Shown: positions 34,713-45,126, counted from the first letter of the stretch. The stretch: DNA of 64,000 bases from DASZHJ01 sp035517495 (GCA_035517495.1 DATIYT010000064.1:20025-84024); one strand, 5' to 3'. Numbers and translations are program-made. The notes: generated by a model not told the origin, from the letters alone.

Positions 34713-35392
34713 TGCTGCCGATCACGCTCGATCTGGCACGCCTGCCGATCGTGTTGGTGGGAAACGGCCCGCAAGCCGCCCGCCGCCTTGGGCTGCTCGA
34801 CGAAGCCGGCGCCGAGCGGCTCACGGTCTTCGCGCCGAGCGCCACGGAGGCGCTGGCGCGCCAAGCGGGCGAACGATTGCGGCGCCGATGGCCTACGCGA
34901 GAGGAGATCGGCGCCGCGCGCGTTTTGCTGATCGCGGACCGTGTCGAACCCGCAGCGGTCAATAATATGATCAGATTGGCGCGCGCGGCCGGAACCTTGA
35001 TCAATGTCGAAGACGAGCCGGCACGGTCGGATTTCCATTCCCCAGCGGTGCTGCGGCGCGGCGATCTGTTGATTGCGATTTCAACGGGCGGGCTGAGCCC
35101 GGCATTGGCGCGGCGGCTGCGGCGCTTTCTCGGTACGGTCTTTGGCCCAGAATGGCAGCCGATCCTCGCGGAGCTGGGGCGGCTGCGCAGGTTCTGGCGC
35201 AAAGCCGGGGCGGACCCCGATGAAGTCAGTGCCTGGACCGAAGCGTGGCTCGATCGCGAGGTTGATCTGCCCGACGGTGCCGTGCGCGCCGCGCCGTTCG
35301 TGTGGAACGAGCGCGACAGGGCCGCGCGGTGCTACCCAGCGGCAGAGACCGTCAGGTCGCTCAAACTTGGTGAGCAGCCGAATCTGTCATAG
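34712..35392 (+). CDS. Siroheme synthase N-terminal domain (precorrin-2 dehydrogenase/ferrochelatase)
   Basis: 226 residues from ATG 34712, which overlaps the cysI stop as TGATG; AAGGA sits upstream. It corresponds to the CysG N-terminal/Met8 part only: LPIVLVGNGPQAARRLG forms the NAD-binding turn and LIAISTGGLSPALARRLRRFL the catalytic-face helix. Precorrin-2 is oxidised to sirohydrochlorin and iron may be inserted. The SUMT methyltransferase domain of full CysG is absent and must be supplied elsewhere. The coupling to cysI makes the role clear. Confidence 0.9.
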   Translation: MLPITLDLARLPIVLVGNGPQAARRLGLLDEAGAERLTVFAPSATEALARQAGERLRRRWPTREEIGAARVLLIADRVEPAAVNNMIRLARAAGTLINVEDEPARSDFHSPAVLRRGDLLIAISTGGLSPALARRLRRFLGTVFGPEWQPILAELGRLRRFWRKAGADPDEVSAWTEAWLDREVDLPDGAVRAAPFVWNERDRAARCYPAAETVRSLKLGEQPNLS

Positions 35393-35405
35393 CGGCCGCA
35401 AGGAG

Positions 35406-35438
35406 AAGGCGGCGTCGCATTGACGCCGCCTTCTTTTT
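35406..35438 (+). terminator. Rho-independent terminator of the cysI operon
   Basis: GAAGGCGGCGTC (35406-35417) pairs perfectly with GACGCCGCCTTC (35422-35433) and runs into TTCTTTTT. Strong stem and clear T-run. The remaining DNA up to the HU stop carries a small AAGTCG/CGACTT hairpin at about 35537-35551 that may end the HU transcript or belong to a repeat family. Confidence 0.93.
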
Positions 35439-35565
35439 GTCCCTCGGCATAACGGAGTCGCCCCCGAGCAGGATCGTCTCGAACCGATCCGAAACCTGAA
35501 CCTCGCTCTTCGACTTTTGAACGCGATTCACGCCCCAAGTCGCTTCGACTTAAAACGATCGCGCT

Positions 35566-35868
35566 CTAGACGGCTTCCTTGAGATCCTTGGAAGCGCGGA
35601 ACGCAACCTTCTTGCTGGCTTTGATCTTAATCGGCTGGCCAGTCGCGGGATTGCGCCCCATGCGCGCAGCGCGCTTCCTGACCACCAAAATGCCAAGTCC
35701 GGAGAGGCGCAGTCGGTCACCCTTCTTCAAGTGCTTTACAACGAGACCGACCATGTCGCCGAGAATGTTCTCCGCCTGCTTCTTTGGGATCTCGTGGCTC
35801 TCGGCGAGGGCAGCCGCGAGATGCTTGAGGGTCACCGTCGCCGGGGTACCCGCCTTTTGCGTCGCCAT
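35566..35868 (-). CDS. HU-family DNA-binding protein
   Basis: 100 residues, slightly longer than the classical 90 because of an N-terminal extension (MATQKAGTPATV). The HU/IHF fold is complete: TLKHLAAALAE, helix 2 KQAENILGDMV, the beta arm RLRLSGLGILVVRKRAARMGRNPATGQPI (in part), and the C-terminal KKVAFRASKDLKEAV. It binds and bends DNA non-specifically and packages the nucleoid. AGGAATG marks the start. It is monocistronic. Confidence 0.95.
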   Translation of the reverse strand: MATQKAGTPATVTLKHLAAALAESHEIPKKQAENILGDMVGLVVKHLKKGDRLRLSGLGILVVRKRAARMGRNPATGQPIKIKASKKVAFRASKDLKEAV

Positions 35869-36053
35869 TCCTGTTTCCCTTTTGTTGGACGCCGACCCCT
35901 GTCGGCCCGCTCAGAGAATCACAACCGCGCGTCTAACGCAAGAAATCTGCGCAAGTAGGGCCCTGCGCGTAAGGGCGCATGGGGCCGGATTCACCGCGGT
36001 TTAATGCTTCCGCGCTAGGCTTGCCGCTTCCCTTTAGGAAGGCGACGAGCGCG

Positions 36054-36215
36054 ATGAGGCGCTTCAGCTTCAGATTGGCGAAGCGCGCGGACGAAGCGGT
36101 GCGTCCCCTCAATAACCTCTGGCTCGCGCTCGCCTTTGCGTGCGTCGGGCTCTTCAACACGGCGCTTAACCTGATGACCGGCCACGAAATCGGATTGTGG
36201 CTGACGCTTTTCTAG
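36054..36215 (+). CDS. Small putative membrane protein (53 aa)
   Basis: ATG 36054 opens a 53-residue frame with a basic N-terminus (MRRFSFRLAKRADE) and one strongly hydrophobic segment (LWLALAFACVGLFNTALNLM). That is a credible single-span inner-membrane peptide, and AGGAAGG lies about 10 nt upstream. No family recognised. The coding call is moderate because of the short length. Confidence 0.42.
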   Translation: MRRFSFRLAKRADEAVRPLNNLWLALAFACVGLFNTALNLMTGHEIGLWLTLF

Positions 36216-36217
36216 CG

Positions 36218-36237
36218 TCCCGATTCCGAAGTTCGCA
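36218..36237. repeat. Copy of the TCCCGATTCCGAAGTTCGCA element
   Basis: The same 20-nt motif forms both arms of the palindrome at 45221-45285, where one arm has an extra TGA. Here it is a solitary half copy between the small membrane ORF and the thpR stop. Confidence 0.6.
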
Positions 36238-36246
36238 CGCCCTGGG

Positions 36247-36777
36247 CTAACCCCGCGAAAGCTCGTACTCCGCCTGGTCCTCGTAGATCGCGCCACTCTT
36301 CGTCAGATAACTCGCGACCAGCGCAAATCGCTCGACCTCGATCGGCTCCGCGCGAAACAGCGCGTGCTGCGTCACGAAGGCCTGCAGGCGCGGCCCGAGC
36401 GGTGGACGCAGTCGCGCCAAAGTCACATGCGGCGTGTAGCGGCGGGTCTCCGCTTCGAGACCCAAGCGCCGCAACGACGATTCCACCTTGCCCTGGAGTT
36501 GGATCAATTCCTCGGTCTTCTCGGCGCCGACCCAGAGCGAATGAAGGCCGAATTGCCCGATCCCCGCGAGCGTGAGACGAAAGCGCCGCGCCTTGACCTT
36601 CAGCAGCGCCGCGTCGATGTCGCTGGCGGTTCCCTCGTCGACCTCGCCGATGAAGCGCAGGGTCAGATGAAAATTGCCGGCATCCACCCAACGCGCCTCC
36701 GGTACCCCGTTGCACAGCAGCGATAGACGGAGCTTCAGCTCGGGCGGAAGAGCGATGCCGACGAAGAGGCGGAGCAT
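36247..36777 (-). CDS. thpR: RNA 2',3'-cyclic phosphodiesterase (ThpR/LigT)
   Basis: 176 residues of the 2H phosphoesterase superfamily. The two catalytic H-x-T boxes are HLTL at 37-40 and HVTL at 117-120, symmetric as expected. MLRLFVGIALPPE is the usual N-terminus. It hydrolyses 2',3'-cyclic phosphates at RNA ends in vitro. The start codon overlaps the FIST gene stop (TAATG), so it is the third gene of a tesA-FIST-thpR operon. Confidence 0.94.
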   Translation of the reverse strand: MLRLFVGIALPPELKLRLSLLCNGVPEARWVDAGNFHLTLRFIGEVDEGTASDIDAALLKVKARRFRLTLAGIGQFGLHSLWVGAEKTEELIQLQGKVESSLRRLGLEAETRRYTPHVTLARLRPPLGPRLQAFVTQHALFRAEPIEVERFALVASYLTKSGAIYEDQAEYELSRG

Positions 36778-37898
36778 TACAAAAACAGCGTCAACACGCC
36801 CGTATAGCCATAAAGCCGGTCGTGGGCGATCTCGCCGTTGCCGAAGAATCCCGCGAGCGGAAATTCGCCGAGCGCGTCCCTGATCGTGCGCAGCTCCTCG
36901 GAATCGGTGCCGAACAGATTAGGGCCCCGCGCCACGCAGCTAAAGTAGAGTCCGGCCTTGGGCGGCCCGCCCGCGCGGCGCTTGAGCTGTTCCAGCATGC
37001 GCCGCAGGTCCTCAAGCGCGCTGGTGGCATCGCGGCGGGAAAACATGACGGGATCGCCGGGCGCCAATTGCTCGCCGATCGCGATCCAATTGCGCTCGGT
37101 ATCGATCGCCATCAGATTGCGAACGATATAGTCGCCGGTATCGGATCCGCGCACCGGAATGCCCACGAATATGCGCCCGCCGACGCGGCGCAGGTCGCGC
37201 GCCAAGAGCTCGCCGATATCCTCTTTGAAGACCTCCAGCGCCGGCCGGTCGTCGATCCTCATCAGGATGTTCTCGCGCGCGGCGGTCACGCGCCGCAGCG
37301 GCCCGATCGGCGAACAACCTTGCGTCAACCCGGTCGCGACGGCCAGGCCCTGAGTCAGGATCACGCCGGAAAGGCCGCCTTCGGTCACGCGTTCGGCGAT
37401 CTGGCGCGGCGGCGCGGTCATGGCGGCGGCGAGACCGCCGACGAGGTAAAGACCCGCCGATCCGCTGGTCGTCGCGATCTTCTCGGCGATCTTCGAATCG
37501 CGGGGATCGCCGTGCACCACGGCGAAGCTCGGCTGCTCGATCTTGAACCAGTCGCGCTCGGTCGCCATCAGCGCCTCTGTCGAGCATTCCGGTCCAAACA
37601 CGCGAAAGCCCTGTTCCGGCAGATCGGTTACCAGCGCGCTGACCGCCGGCTGACCGAAGTATTCGCGCCCAGCCGCGCAGACGCCGAGGCCGACGCTGCC
37701 GACCCAATGCGGGATCCGCGTGCGCTCGCGCATGAAAGCGAGCACGCTGCCGAGGTGATCGCCGATCGCTTCGGTCGCGTAGAGGAATCCCAAGGTCGCT
37801 CCCTCGGCATGGGGCATCAGCCCATCGGCGCAAGCTTTCGCGGCTTCCGACCAGCTCGCGCCCGCGCCCTCGGCAGCCCGAAAACCGGCACCGCTCAT
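36777..37898 (-). CDS. FIST-domain signal-sensing protein
   Basis: 373 residues from ATG 37898, which overlaps the tesA stop as ATGA. The N-terminal FIST domain has ATLGFLYATEA and the HWVGSVGLGVCAAGRE segment. The FIST-C domain has IFVGIPVRGSDTGDYIVRN and GLYFSCVARGPNLFG, ending FFGNGEIAHDRLYGYTGVLTLFL. FIST proteins are thought to bind small ligands such as amino acids and normally feed sensor kinases or cyclases; no such partner lies next to it. The operon position between an esterase and an RNA phosphodiesterase gives no obvious function. Confidence 0.88.
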   Translation of the reverse strand: MSGAGFRAAEGAGASWSEAAKACADGLMPHAEGATLGFLYATEAIGDHLGSVLAFMRERTRIPHWVGSVGLGVCAAGREYFGQPAVSALVTDLPEQGFRVFGPECSTEALMATERDWFKIEQPSFAVVHGDPRDSKIAEKIATTSGSAGLYLVGGLAAAMTAPPRQIAERVTEGGLSGVILTQGLAVATGLTQGCSPIGPLRRVTAARENILMRIDDRPALEVFKEDIGELLARDLRRVGGRIFVGIPVRGSDTGDYIVRNLMAIDTERNWIAIGEQLAPGDPVMFSRRDATSALEDLRRMLEQLKRRAGGPPKAGLYFSCVARGPNLFGTDSEELRTIRDALGEFPLAGFFGNGEIAHDRLYGYTGVLTLFL

Positions 37899-38545
37899 CC
37901 TTTGCCTCCCGGCGCTGCATCGAGCAGCCGCAATACGTAAGGACCGACTCGGTTCACGATCACGTCCACCCCCGCCGGGTTGGGATGGAGGCCGTCCGGC
38001 TGATTGAGCGCGGGGTCGAGAGCGACGCCATCGAGGAAGAACGGGTAGAGCAACACGTGGTGCTTCTCGGCAAGGCGGGGGTAGATCGCATCGAACTTGC
38101 GGGCATAGTCGTCGCCCCAATTTTCCACACCTTTCATGCCCAGCAACAGCACCTTGAGCTTGCGCGCTTCAAGCCGCGTCAGGATTCGATCGAGATTGTC
38201 GTAGGCGGCCTCGGGGTCAAGACCCCTGAGCGCGTCGTTCGCGCCCAGCTCCACCAACACGGCGTCGGCGGGTTCCGAAAGCGCCCAATCAAGCCGCCTG
38301 AGGCCGCCCGCGGTCGTGTCGCCGGAGACGCCGGCATTGACGATTTGGGCATCAAACCCGCGCGCTTGGAGCCATGTCTGCAACCGCTCGGGGAAGGATT
38401 GCTCCAGCGGCAGCCCGTATCCCGAGGTCAGGCTGTCGCCCAGCGCCACGATCCGCGTGGCGGCGTGCGCGGGCTCACCGAGTCCGGCCGAAAGCCCCAA
38501 GCCCAATAGGAGCGCATAGACGGGGTTGACAAGGTTTCGCCACAC
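37895..38545 (-). CDS. tesA: GDSL esterase/lysophospholipase, TesA type
   Basis: About 216 residues if started at GTG 38545 (VWRNLVNPVYALLLGLGLSA), giving a signal peptide cut after AHA. The frame is open further, but it then overlaps the divergent ABC gene. SGNH boxes: GDSLTSGYG (Ser38), GVSGDTTAGG, GANDAL and DGLHPNPAG for the Asp-His pair. A periplasmic arylesterase/thioesterase. Divergent from a YbbA/YbbP-type ABC system, the same arrangement as in many proteobacteria. Confidence 0.92.
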   Translation of the reverse strand: MWRNLVNPVYALLLGLGLSAGLGEPAHAATRIVALGDSLTSGYGLPLEQSFPERLQTWLQARGFDAQIVNAGVSGDTTAGGLRRLDWALSEPADAVLVELGANDALRGLDPEAAYDNLDRILTRLEARKLKVLLLGMKGVENWGDDYARKFDAIYPRLAEKHHVLLYPFFLDGVALDPALNQPDGLHPNPAGVDVIVNRVGPYVLRLLDAAPGGKG

Positions 38546-38597
38546 TCGATACCCACCATGCCGGCAAGAACGAATCGACGTGCCCGCCCGCGACGCA

Positions 38598-39310
<713 letters not shown>

Positions 39311-39314
<4 letters not shown>

Positions 39315-41833
39315 AAACCGCGCTCCTGGTGCTTAGCCTTGCACGCCGCGAACTGCGCGGCGGCATCAGAGGCTTTCGCATTTTTCTCGCTTGCCTGGCG
39401 CTGGGTGTCGCCGTCATTGCCGGTGTCGGTTCGCTCGCATCCAGCATCAGCGCCGGCCTCGAAACCGACGCGCGAGCGATGCTGGGCGGCGATGTGGAGG
39501 TGAACCTCGTGCTGCGTCCCGCCGATGAACGCGAGCTCGCGTATCTGCGTGGCGCGGGTGCCGTCTCCGCGATCGAGGACATGCGGGCCATGGCGCGGCG
39601 CGACGACGATCGAGCGCGGAGCCTGATCGAGCTCAAGGCCGTCGATGCGAACTATCCGCTCGTGGGCGACGTAACCCTCGATCCGCCACAGCCGCTGCCT
39701 CAGGCGCTTGCCCGCCGCGACGGGCGGTGGGGCGCGGTGGCAGCGCCTGCTCTGCTGGAGAGGCTCGGCCTCAAGCCCGGCGACACCGTCCGGATCGGCA
39801 ACGGGCGGTTCGTACTGAGCGCCGCGCTGACCCACGAACCCGATGCCGCGACCGGCATCTTTATCCTGGGGCCCAGGCTGCTCATCGCGAGCGAAGCGCT
39901 CCAGGAAACCGGGCTCGTGATGCCGGGCACACTGATCTCCTATGCCTATCGCCTGCGCCTCCCGCCGGGGACCGATCCCGTGGCGTGGAGCGCCAAGCTG
40001 CGCGCGGCGTTTCCGGATGCCGGCTGGCGCTTGCGCAACTTCACCGATGCCGCGCCAACGCTCCGGCGATTGCTGGACCGGGTCGGGCTGTTCCTGACCC
40101 TGGTCGGCCTAACGGCGCTGCTGGTGGGCGGCGTCGGGGTCGGCAATGCGGTTGCGAGCTACCTCGCAAGCCGCATTTTGTCGATTGCCATCCTCAAATC
40201 CGTGGGCGCTCCGGGGCGCCTGGTCTTCATGGTCTATCTGGCACAGATCGCGGCGCTGGCCGCTGCCGGAATCGGGATCGGCCTCGTGCTCGGCGCGGCC
40301 GTGCCCTTGCTGGCCGGCCATTTCCTGATGGCGGCGTGGCCCGTACCCCTGCGCCTCGGGCTCTACCCGATGCCGCTCGCGATCGCGGCCGCAGCGGGCG
40401 CACTGGCGACGATTGCCTTCTCGCTGGGTCCCCTCGCCCGTGCCAAGGCGGTTGCGCCCGCGACCCTATTTCGCGCGGCGGTCGAGCCGCCGGCAACGCC
40501 GGCGCGCGGCGTGGTGTTCGCGGCACAGCTTGCGGCGGGTTCGCTGCTGGCGGCGTTGGTTATCTTCAGCAGCACCGACCGCCGCCTCTCCTTCTGGGCC
40601 ACCGTGTCGGCGCTGACGGCGCTCGCCGTGTTCCGTCTCGCGGGGATGCTCGTGGTCTCGTTGGTGCGCCGTGCGCCCCGGCCGCGTCATCCGGCGTTGC
40701 GCATCGCGCTCACCAATCTCGGCCGGCGTGGCGCCAACACCGCCACGGTGATCGCTTCGCTCGGGCTCGGTTTTACGGTGCTGGTGGCGTTGAGCCTCGT
40801 CCAGGGAAACATCTCGCTCACCCTCGATCGCGAATTACCGGAGCACGCGCCGTCCTTCTTCTTCATCGACATCCAGCCCGATGAAACCGCGGCGTTCGAC
40901 GAGCTGGTCCAAAGCTTTCCCGATGCGAGCGGATTCGAACGGGTGCCGAGCTTGCGCGGCCGTCTCGCCAAGTTGAATGGCGTCCCGGTCGAACAGGCGA
41001 GGGTCGCGGGCGACGCGCAATGGGCGGTGCGCAGCGAGCGCGGCCTGACCTATTCTCCGACGCTGCCGGCGGGTTCGCATCTCGCGGAGGGCGAGTGGTG
41101 GCCGCCTGATTATCAAGGCCCGCCGCTGGTTTCCTTCGATGCCGATCTTGCGCGCGGGATGGGGCTCAAGCCGGGCGACACGCTCACGGTCAATGTGCTC
41201 GGGCGCGACGTGACGGCGACGATCGCGAATTTGCGGACGATCGACTGGACCTCGCTCGGGATCAATTTCGCGATGGTGTTCTCGCCGGGAACATTCTCCG
41301 GCGCGCCCGAGACCAGCATCGCCATGGTGCGTCTGCCATCGGAGCGCGAAGCGGCGCTGCAGAAGGCGGTCACGGATCGATTCCCCAACATCTCCTCGAT
41401 CTCCGTAAAGGATGCGCTCAAATCCGTGAGCGACATTGTCGCCGCGGTGGCGCTTGCCCTGGAGGTGACGGCGGCGGTGGCGCTCGGCGCCGCCGGTCTG
41501 GTGCTGGCGGGCGCGCTCGCAGCGGCGCGCCGCCGGCGCCTCTACGAATCCGTCGTCTTGAAGGTGCTGGGCGCGACGCGCGCCGACCTGCTCAAGAGCT
41601 TCCTTTGGGAATACGGGCTCTTGGGGCTCCTGGCGGGGGTGATTGCCAGCGCCCTCGGCACGATCGCGGCATACCTGGTGCTGACCCGGGTCATGCGTGC
41701 GGACTGGGTTTTCTTGCCCCGGTCCGTTCTTCTATCGGCGGGGGTGGCGCTGCTTTTGACCCTCACTCTCGGATACGCCGGCACGTGGCGCGCGCTCGGC
41801 GCCTCGGCGGCGCCCTATCTACGCAATGAATAA
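39311..41833 (+). CDS. FtsX/YbbP-type ABC permease
   Basis: 840 residues. An N-terminal membrane helix (ARRELRGGIRGFRIFLACLA, in part) is followed by a large periplasmic domain. The first FtsX core (LFLTLVGLTALLVGGVGVGNA) comes near residues 255-420. A second periplasmic domain and a second FtsX core (VSDIVAAVALALEVTAAVAL) end the protein. The layout is that of YbbP/MacB-like duplicated permeases. It works with the overlapping upstream ATPase gene; the cargo is unknown. Confidence 0.92.
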
Positions 41834-41943
41834 GGGTCCTTGACGACGGGTGCCCCCACCCGCTCCGATATTGAAACTTGCCGCGGTTGTGCCAATATCT
41901 GGCATAACATCCAACCGCCCGAATTGGGATCAGCGAGGAAACC

Positions 41944-42669
41944 ATGGCTTTCGATTCGCAGAACCGTAGCACCGCGCGCCCGGCGTCGTGGGCCGAGATC
42001 GATGTCGGTCTGCGTCAGCATATGCTGCGCGTTTATAACTATATGTCGGGCGGCCTCATGCTCACCGGCGTGATCGCCTGGTTCGCATCCACGCCGGTGA
42101 TTGCTCGCGCCATCTACGGAACGCCGTTGATGTGGCTGGTGATGCTGGCTCCGCTCGGCCTCGTGTTTTTCCTGAGCTACCGCATCCAGAGCATGAGCCT
42201 CGGCGCCGCGCAGGCGACCTTCTGGGGCTACTCGGCGTTGATGGGGCTGTCGCTCGGCTTCATTTTCTTGGTCTACACGGGCGCTTCGATCTTCTCGACC
42301 TTCTTCATCACGGCCGCGATGTTCCTGGGCATGAGCCTCTATGGCTACACCACGAAGCGTGACCTCACGGGTGTCGGGTCGTTTCTGGTGATGGGGCTCT
42401 GGGGCATCATTATAGCGTCCCTGGTTAGCGTCGTGATGGCGATGTTCGGGGTTCCGTCCGCCGCACTGCAGTTTGTGATCTCGATCGTCGGCGTGGTCGT
42501 GTTCACCGGCCTCACCGCTTGGGATACCCAGCAGATCAAGGAAATGTACCTCGCGAGCGACGACGACGTGGTCGCAGGCAAGAAGGCGATCATGGGCGCG
42601 CTCCGCCTCTACCTCGACTTCATCAACCTGTTCCTGATGCTGCTGCGCCTGATGGGCCAGCGCCGCTGA
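41944..42669 (+). CDS. Bax inhibitor-1/YccA family membrane protein
   Basis: 241 residues with about seven hydrophobic helices. The N-terminal arm is LRQHMLRVYNYMSGGLMLTG. The family motif ALQFVISIVGVVVFTGLTAWDTQQIKEMY (in part) contains the aspartate-rich calcium-leak site; the C-terminus is LRLYLDFINLFLMLLRLM. Inner membrane; possible ion leak or protease-regulator role. GCGAGGAAACC precedes the ATG. A GC-rich hairpin follows 25 nt after the stop. Confidence 0.95.
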   Translation: MAFDSQNRSTARPASWAEIDVGLRQHMLRVYNYMSGGLMLTGVIAWFASTPVIARAIYGTPLMWLVMLAPLGLVFFLSYRIQSMSLGAAQATFWGYSALMGLSLGFIFLVYTGASIFSTFFITAAMFLGMSLYGYTTKRDLTGVGSFLVMGLWGIIIASLVSVVMAMFGVPSAALQFVISIVGVVVFTGLTAWDTQQIKEMYLASDDDVVAGKKAIMGALRLYLDFINLFLMLLRLMGQRR

Positions 42670-42693
42670 GACGGCGGACCTAGCCGAATGAGG

Positions 42694-42717
42694 CGAGGGG
42701 CCCTTCGGGGCCCCTCG
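42694..42717 (+). terminator. Perfect GC hairpin after the Bax inhibitor gene
   Basis: CGAGGGGCCC (42694-42703), loop TTCG, GGGCCCCTCG (42708-42717). Very stable and with a UUCG tetraloop, but followed by TCGCTTGC rather than a T-run. It lies between converging genes and may serve both strands. Confidence 0.65.
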
Positions 42718-42740
42718 TCGCTTGCGGGGCGGGGATTGCC

Positions 42741-42932
42741 TTAGAAGTCGCTACAGCGGCCGTTTCGCTCCCAATCCCCGTAGCGAGTGGGCTCGGGATC
42801 GCTGGGGCCACCGATTTCGCGCGGCTTCGCGGGCACCTTTGGCGCTTTCGGGAGCGGCGCCGGCGATGGCTCCGAGGGCGCTGATTCCTTTGCCTTTGTC
42901 GCCGTCGAAGCCGGGTTTTCGCGAGTGCTCAT
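42741..42932 (-). CDS. SdhAF4-like succinate dehydrogenase assembly factor (DUF1674)
   Basis: About 63 residues from ATG 42932 (MSTRENPAST). The N-terminal part is disordered, Pro/Ala/Lys-rich (PSPAPLPKAPKVPAKP). The conserved C-terminus EIGGPSDPEPTRYGDWERNG plus RCSDF is diagnostic of DUF1674/SDHAF4, which in mitochondria assists maturation of the flavinylated SdhA subunit. An ATG 13 codons further upstream also exists. It is antisense to nothing and lies next to rsmB, as often seen in alphaproteobacteria. Confidence 0.88.
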   Translation of the reverse strand: MSTRENPASTATKAKESAPSEPSPAPLPKAPKVPAKPREIGGPSDPEPTRYGDWERNGRCSDF

Positions 42933-43110
42933 GCTCTCAGCAAGCACCATTTTCGGCGATTTGCCAAGCACTGCCTCGCCGTTCAGCCTTGAAGGGAGGA
43001 GGGCGAGTGCCAGTTTAATGGCAAGTCGGGCATCGCAAAAAAGCCCGCGAGCTTACGGCGACAAACTGAGGAACATTGGGCGGCGCGCGTTGTCACAACC
43101 AGCTTCAGAT

Positions 43111-44406
43111 ATGGGCGCCCCTCCCTCAGCGCGGGGCGTCGCGGTTGATTTGATCGCCGCAGTGATGCGGCGACGGCGCCCGCTTGACGATGCCATCGAG
43201 GAAAGTGCGGAAATGGCGGTGTTGCAGCCCCGCGACCGCGCCTTCACGCGCCTGCTGGTCGCGACCGTGCTGCGGCGCTTGGGACAGATCGACGCCCTCA
43301 TTGCTCATTGTTTGAACACGCCGCTGCCGGCGCGTGCTTCGCTGGTGCACGACATGCTGCGGCTCGGAATCGCACAGTTGCTGTTTCTGCGCACGCCGCC
43401 ACACGCAGCGGTGGCGACCACCGTCGATCTCGCGGGCGCCCGTGGCTTTCCCACTTATAAGGGATTGGTCAACGCGGTGTTGCGGCGGCTCAGCCTTGAA
43501 GGGCCGCAGCTGGTCGGGAGCCAGGACGCGGCGCTCCTCAACACGCCGCGCTGGCTTTGGGACTCCTGGACCAGCACCTATGGCGCGACGACTGCGCGGG
43601 CGATCGCAACCGCGCATCTGAAGGAAGCGCCCCTCGATATCACGGCGCCGAGCGAGCCCGAGAAATGGGCTCAGTCGCTGGAGGCGGCCATTCTTCCGAC
43701 CGGCACGCTCCGCCGCAACAGCGGTGGAGCGATCATGTCCTTGCCCGGCTACAAGGAAGGCGCCTGGTGGGTGCAGGACGCGGCAGCGGCGCTGCCGGCG
43801 CGTCTCCTGGGCCCGATTTCCGGCGCATCGGTGATCGATCTTTGCGCCGCGCCGGGTGGCAAGACGGCGCAAATCGCCGCCGCTGGCGCACGCGTCACCG
43901 CGATCGATCGATCGCCGCGGCGGTTGCAACGGCTGCGCAGCAACCTCGCGCGGCTCAACTTCGACGTCGAATGTATCGCCGCCGATGCCGGAAGCTGGCG
44001 GCCGTCGGAGCCGGCGGCGTTCGTGCTGCTGGATGCTCCCTGCACCGCGACGGGTGCCATTCGCCGCCATCCCGACGTGCCGCATCTCAAGACCGTCGAT
44101 GATGTGGCACGCCTGGCCGCCGTTCAGGAACGTTTGCTTGACGCAGCGGTGGAGATGCTGGCTCCCGGAGGAACCTTGGTTTTCTGCACCTGCTCGCTCG
44201 AGCCCGAAGAGGGCGTGCACCAGGTCGAGCGGTTGATCGCGCGCGGCGCACCCGTGGAGCGGCGTCCGGTCAGCGCCGAGGAGATCGGCGCGCCTCAGGA
44301 ATGCGTGACCGGGCAGGGCGATCTGCGTACGCTGCCCTGCCATTTGATCGAGCGAGACGGGCTCGACGGCTTCTTTGCCACGAGACTGGTGCGGGTTCGG
44401 CGTTAA
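43111..44406 (+). CDS. rsmB: 16S rRNA (cytosine-967 C5)-methyltransferase RsmB family
   Basis: 431 residues from ATG 43111 (MGAPPSARGVAVDLI); the frame is open back to 42787, but that part does not look like the family and covers the SdhAF4 gene. The N-terminal NusB-like RNA-binding domain (LQPRDRAFTRLLVATVLRRLGQID, in part) is followed by a SAM-binding methyltransferase. The latter shows VIDLCAAPGGKT, VLLDAPCTATGAIRRHPD with the first cysteine, and LVFCTCSLEPEEG with the catalytic cysteine. It is first in the rsmB-rpe-heparinase-purH series. Confidence 0.93.
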   Translation: MGAPPSARGVAVDLIAAVMRRRRPLDDAIEESAEMAVLQPRDRAFTRLLVATVLRRLGQIDALIAHCLNTPLPARASLVHDMLRLGIAQLLFLRTPPHAAVATTVDLAGARGFPTYKGLVNAVLRRLSLEGPQLVGSQDAALLNTPRWLWDSWTSTYGATTARAIATAHLKEAPLDITAPSEPEKWAQSLEAAILPTGTLRRNSGGAIMSLPGYKEGAWWVQDAAAALPARLLGPISGASVIDLCAAPGGKTAQIAAAGARVTAIDRSPRRLQRLRSNLARLNFDVECIAADAGSWRPSEPAAFVLLDAPCTATGAIRRHPDVPHLKTVDDVARLAAVQERLLDAAVEMLAPGGTLVFCTCSLEPEEGVHQVERLIARGAPVERRPVSAEEIGAPQECVTGQGDLRTLPCHLIERDGLDGFFATRLVRVRR

Positions 44407-44451
44407 AGAGCCTGACTTGCCGCGTCGCGGTTTCCTTGTTACCTACCCCGC

Positions 44452-45126
44452 ATGCAGAAACCGATCAGAATAGCGCCCTCGATTTTGTCGGCTGATTTCG
44501 CGCGCCTCGGCGAGGAAGTGCGCGCGGTCACCGCGGCCGAAGCGGATTTCATTCATGTCGACGTGATGGATGGGCACTTCGTGCCGAACCTCACCTTCGG
44601 GCCGGCCGTTGTCAAGGCGCTGCGACCGCACACGACGCTGCCCTTCGACGTGCACCTGATGATCTCGCCGGTGGACCCCTACATCGCGGAATTTGCCGAG
44701 GCCGGCGCCGATATCATCACGGTGCACCCGGAGGCGGGACCGCATTTGCACCGGACGATTCAGCTCATCAAGTCGTTGGGCAAGAAGGCCGGTGTCGCGC
44801 TCAATCCCGCCACCCCCGTCGAGGCGCTCGACTTCGTGTTCGACTTCATCGACCTCGTGCTGGTGATGAGCGTCAACCCCGGATTCGGCGGCCAGAGTTT
44901 TCTCACGAACCAGCTCGACAAGATTCGATCGCTGCGCAAACGCATCGACTACCAGGGACGGCCGATCGAGCTCGAAGTGGATGGCGGCCTCAATTCCGAG
45001 ACTGCGCGCGCGGCCGTCGCCGCGGGCGCCGATATTCTGGTCGCGGGAACGGCCGTATTTGCCGGCGGCGCCGCGCAGTACGCGGACAATATTCGGCGCT
45101 TGCGCGTCGGCAAACCGGGGTCCTAG
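44452..45126 (+). CDS. rpe: Ribulose-phosphate 3-epimerase
   Basis: 224 residues, a TIM barrel interconverting ribulose 5-phosphate and xylulose 5-phosphate in the pentose phosphate and Calvin pathways. Conserved blocks: APSILSADFARLGEEV, HVDVMDGHFVPNLTFGP, FDVHLMI, MSVNPGFGGQSF and EVDGGLNSETA. Metal-binding His and Asp residues are in place. It follows rsmB by 45 nt. A hairpin immediately after the stop may end or attenuate transcription before the heparinase-family gene. Confidence 0.97.
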   Translation: MQKPIRIAPSILSADFARLGEEVRAVTAAEADFIHVDVMDGHFVPNLTFGPAVVKALRPHTTLPFDVHLMISPVDPYIAEFAEAGADIITVHPEAGPHLHRTIQLIKSLGKKAGVALNPATPVEALDFVFDFIDLVLVMSVNPGFGGQSFLTNQLDKIRSLRKRIDYQGRPIELEVDGGLNSETARAAVAAGADILVAGTAVFAGGAAQYADNIRRLRVGKPGS

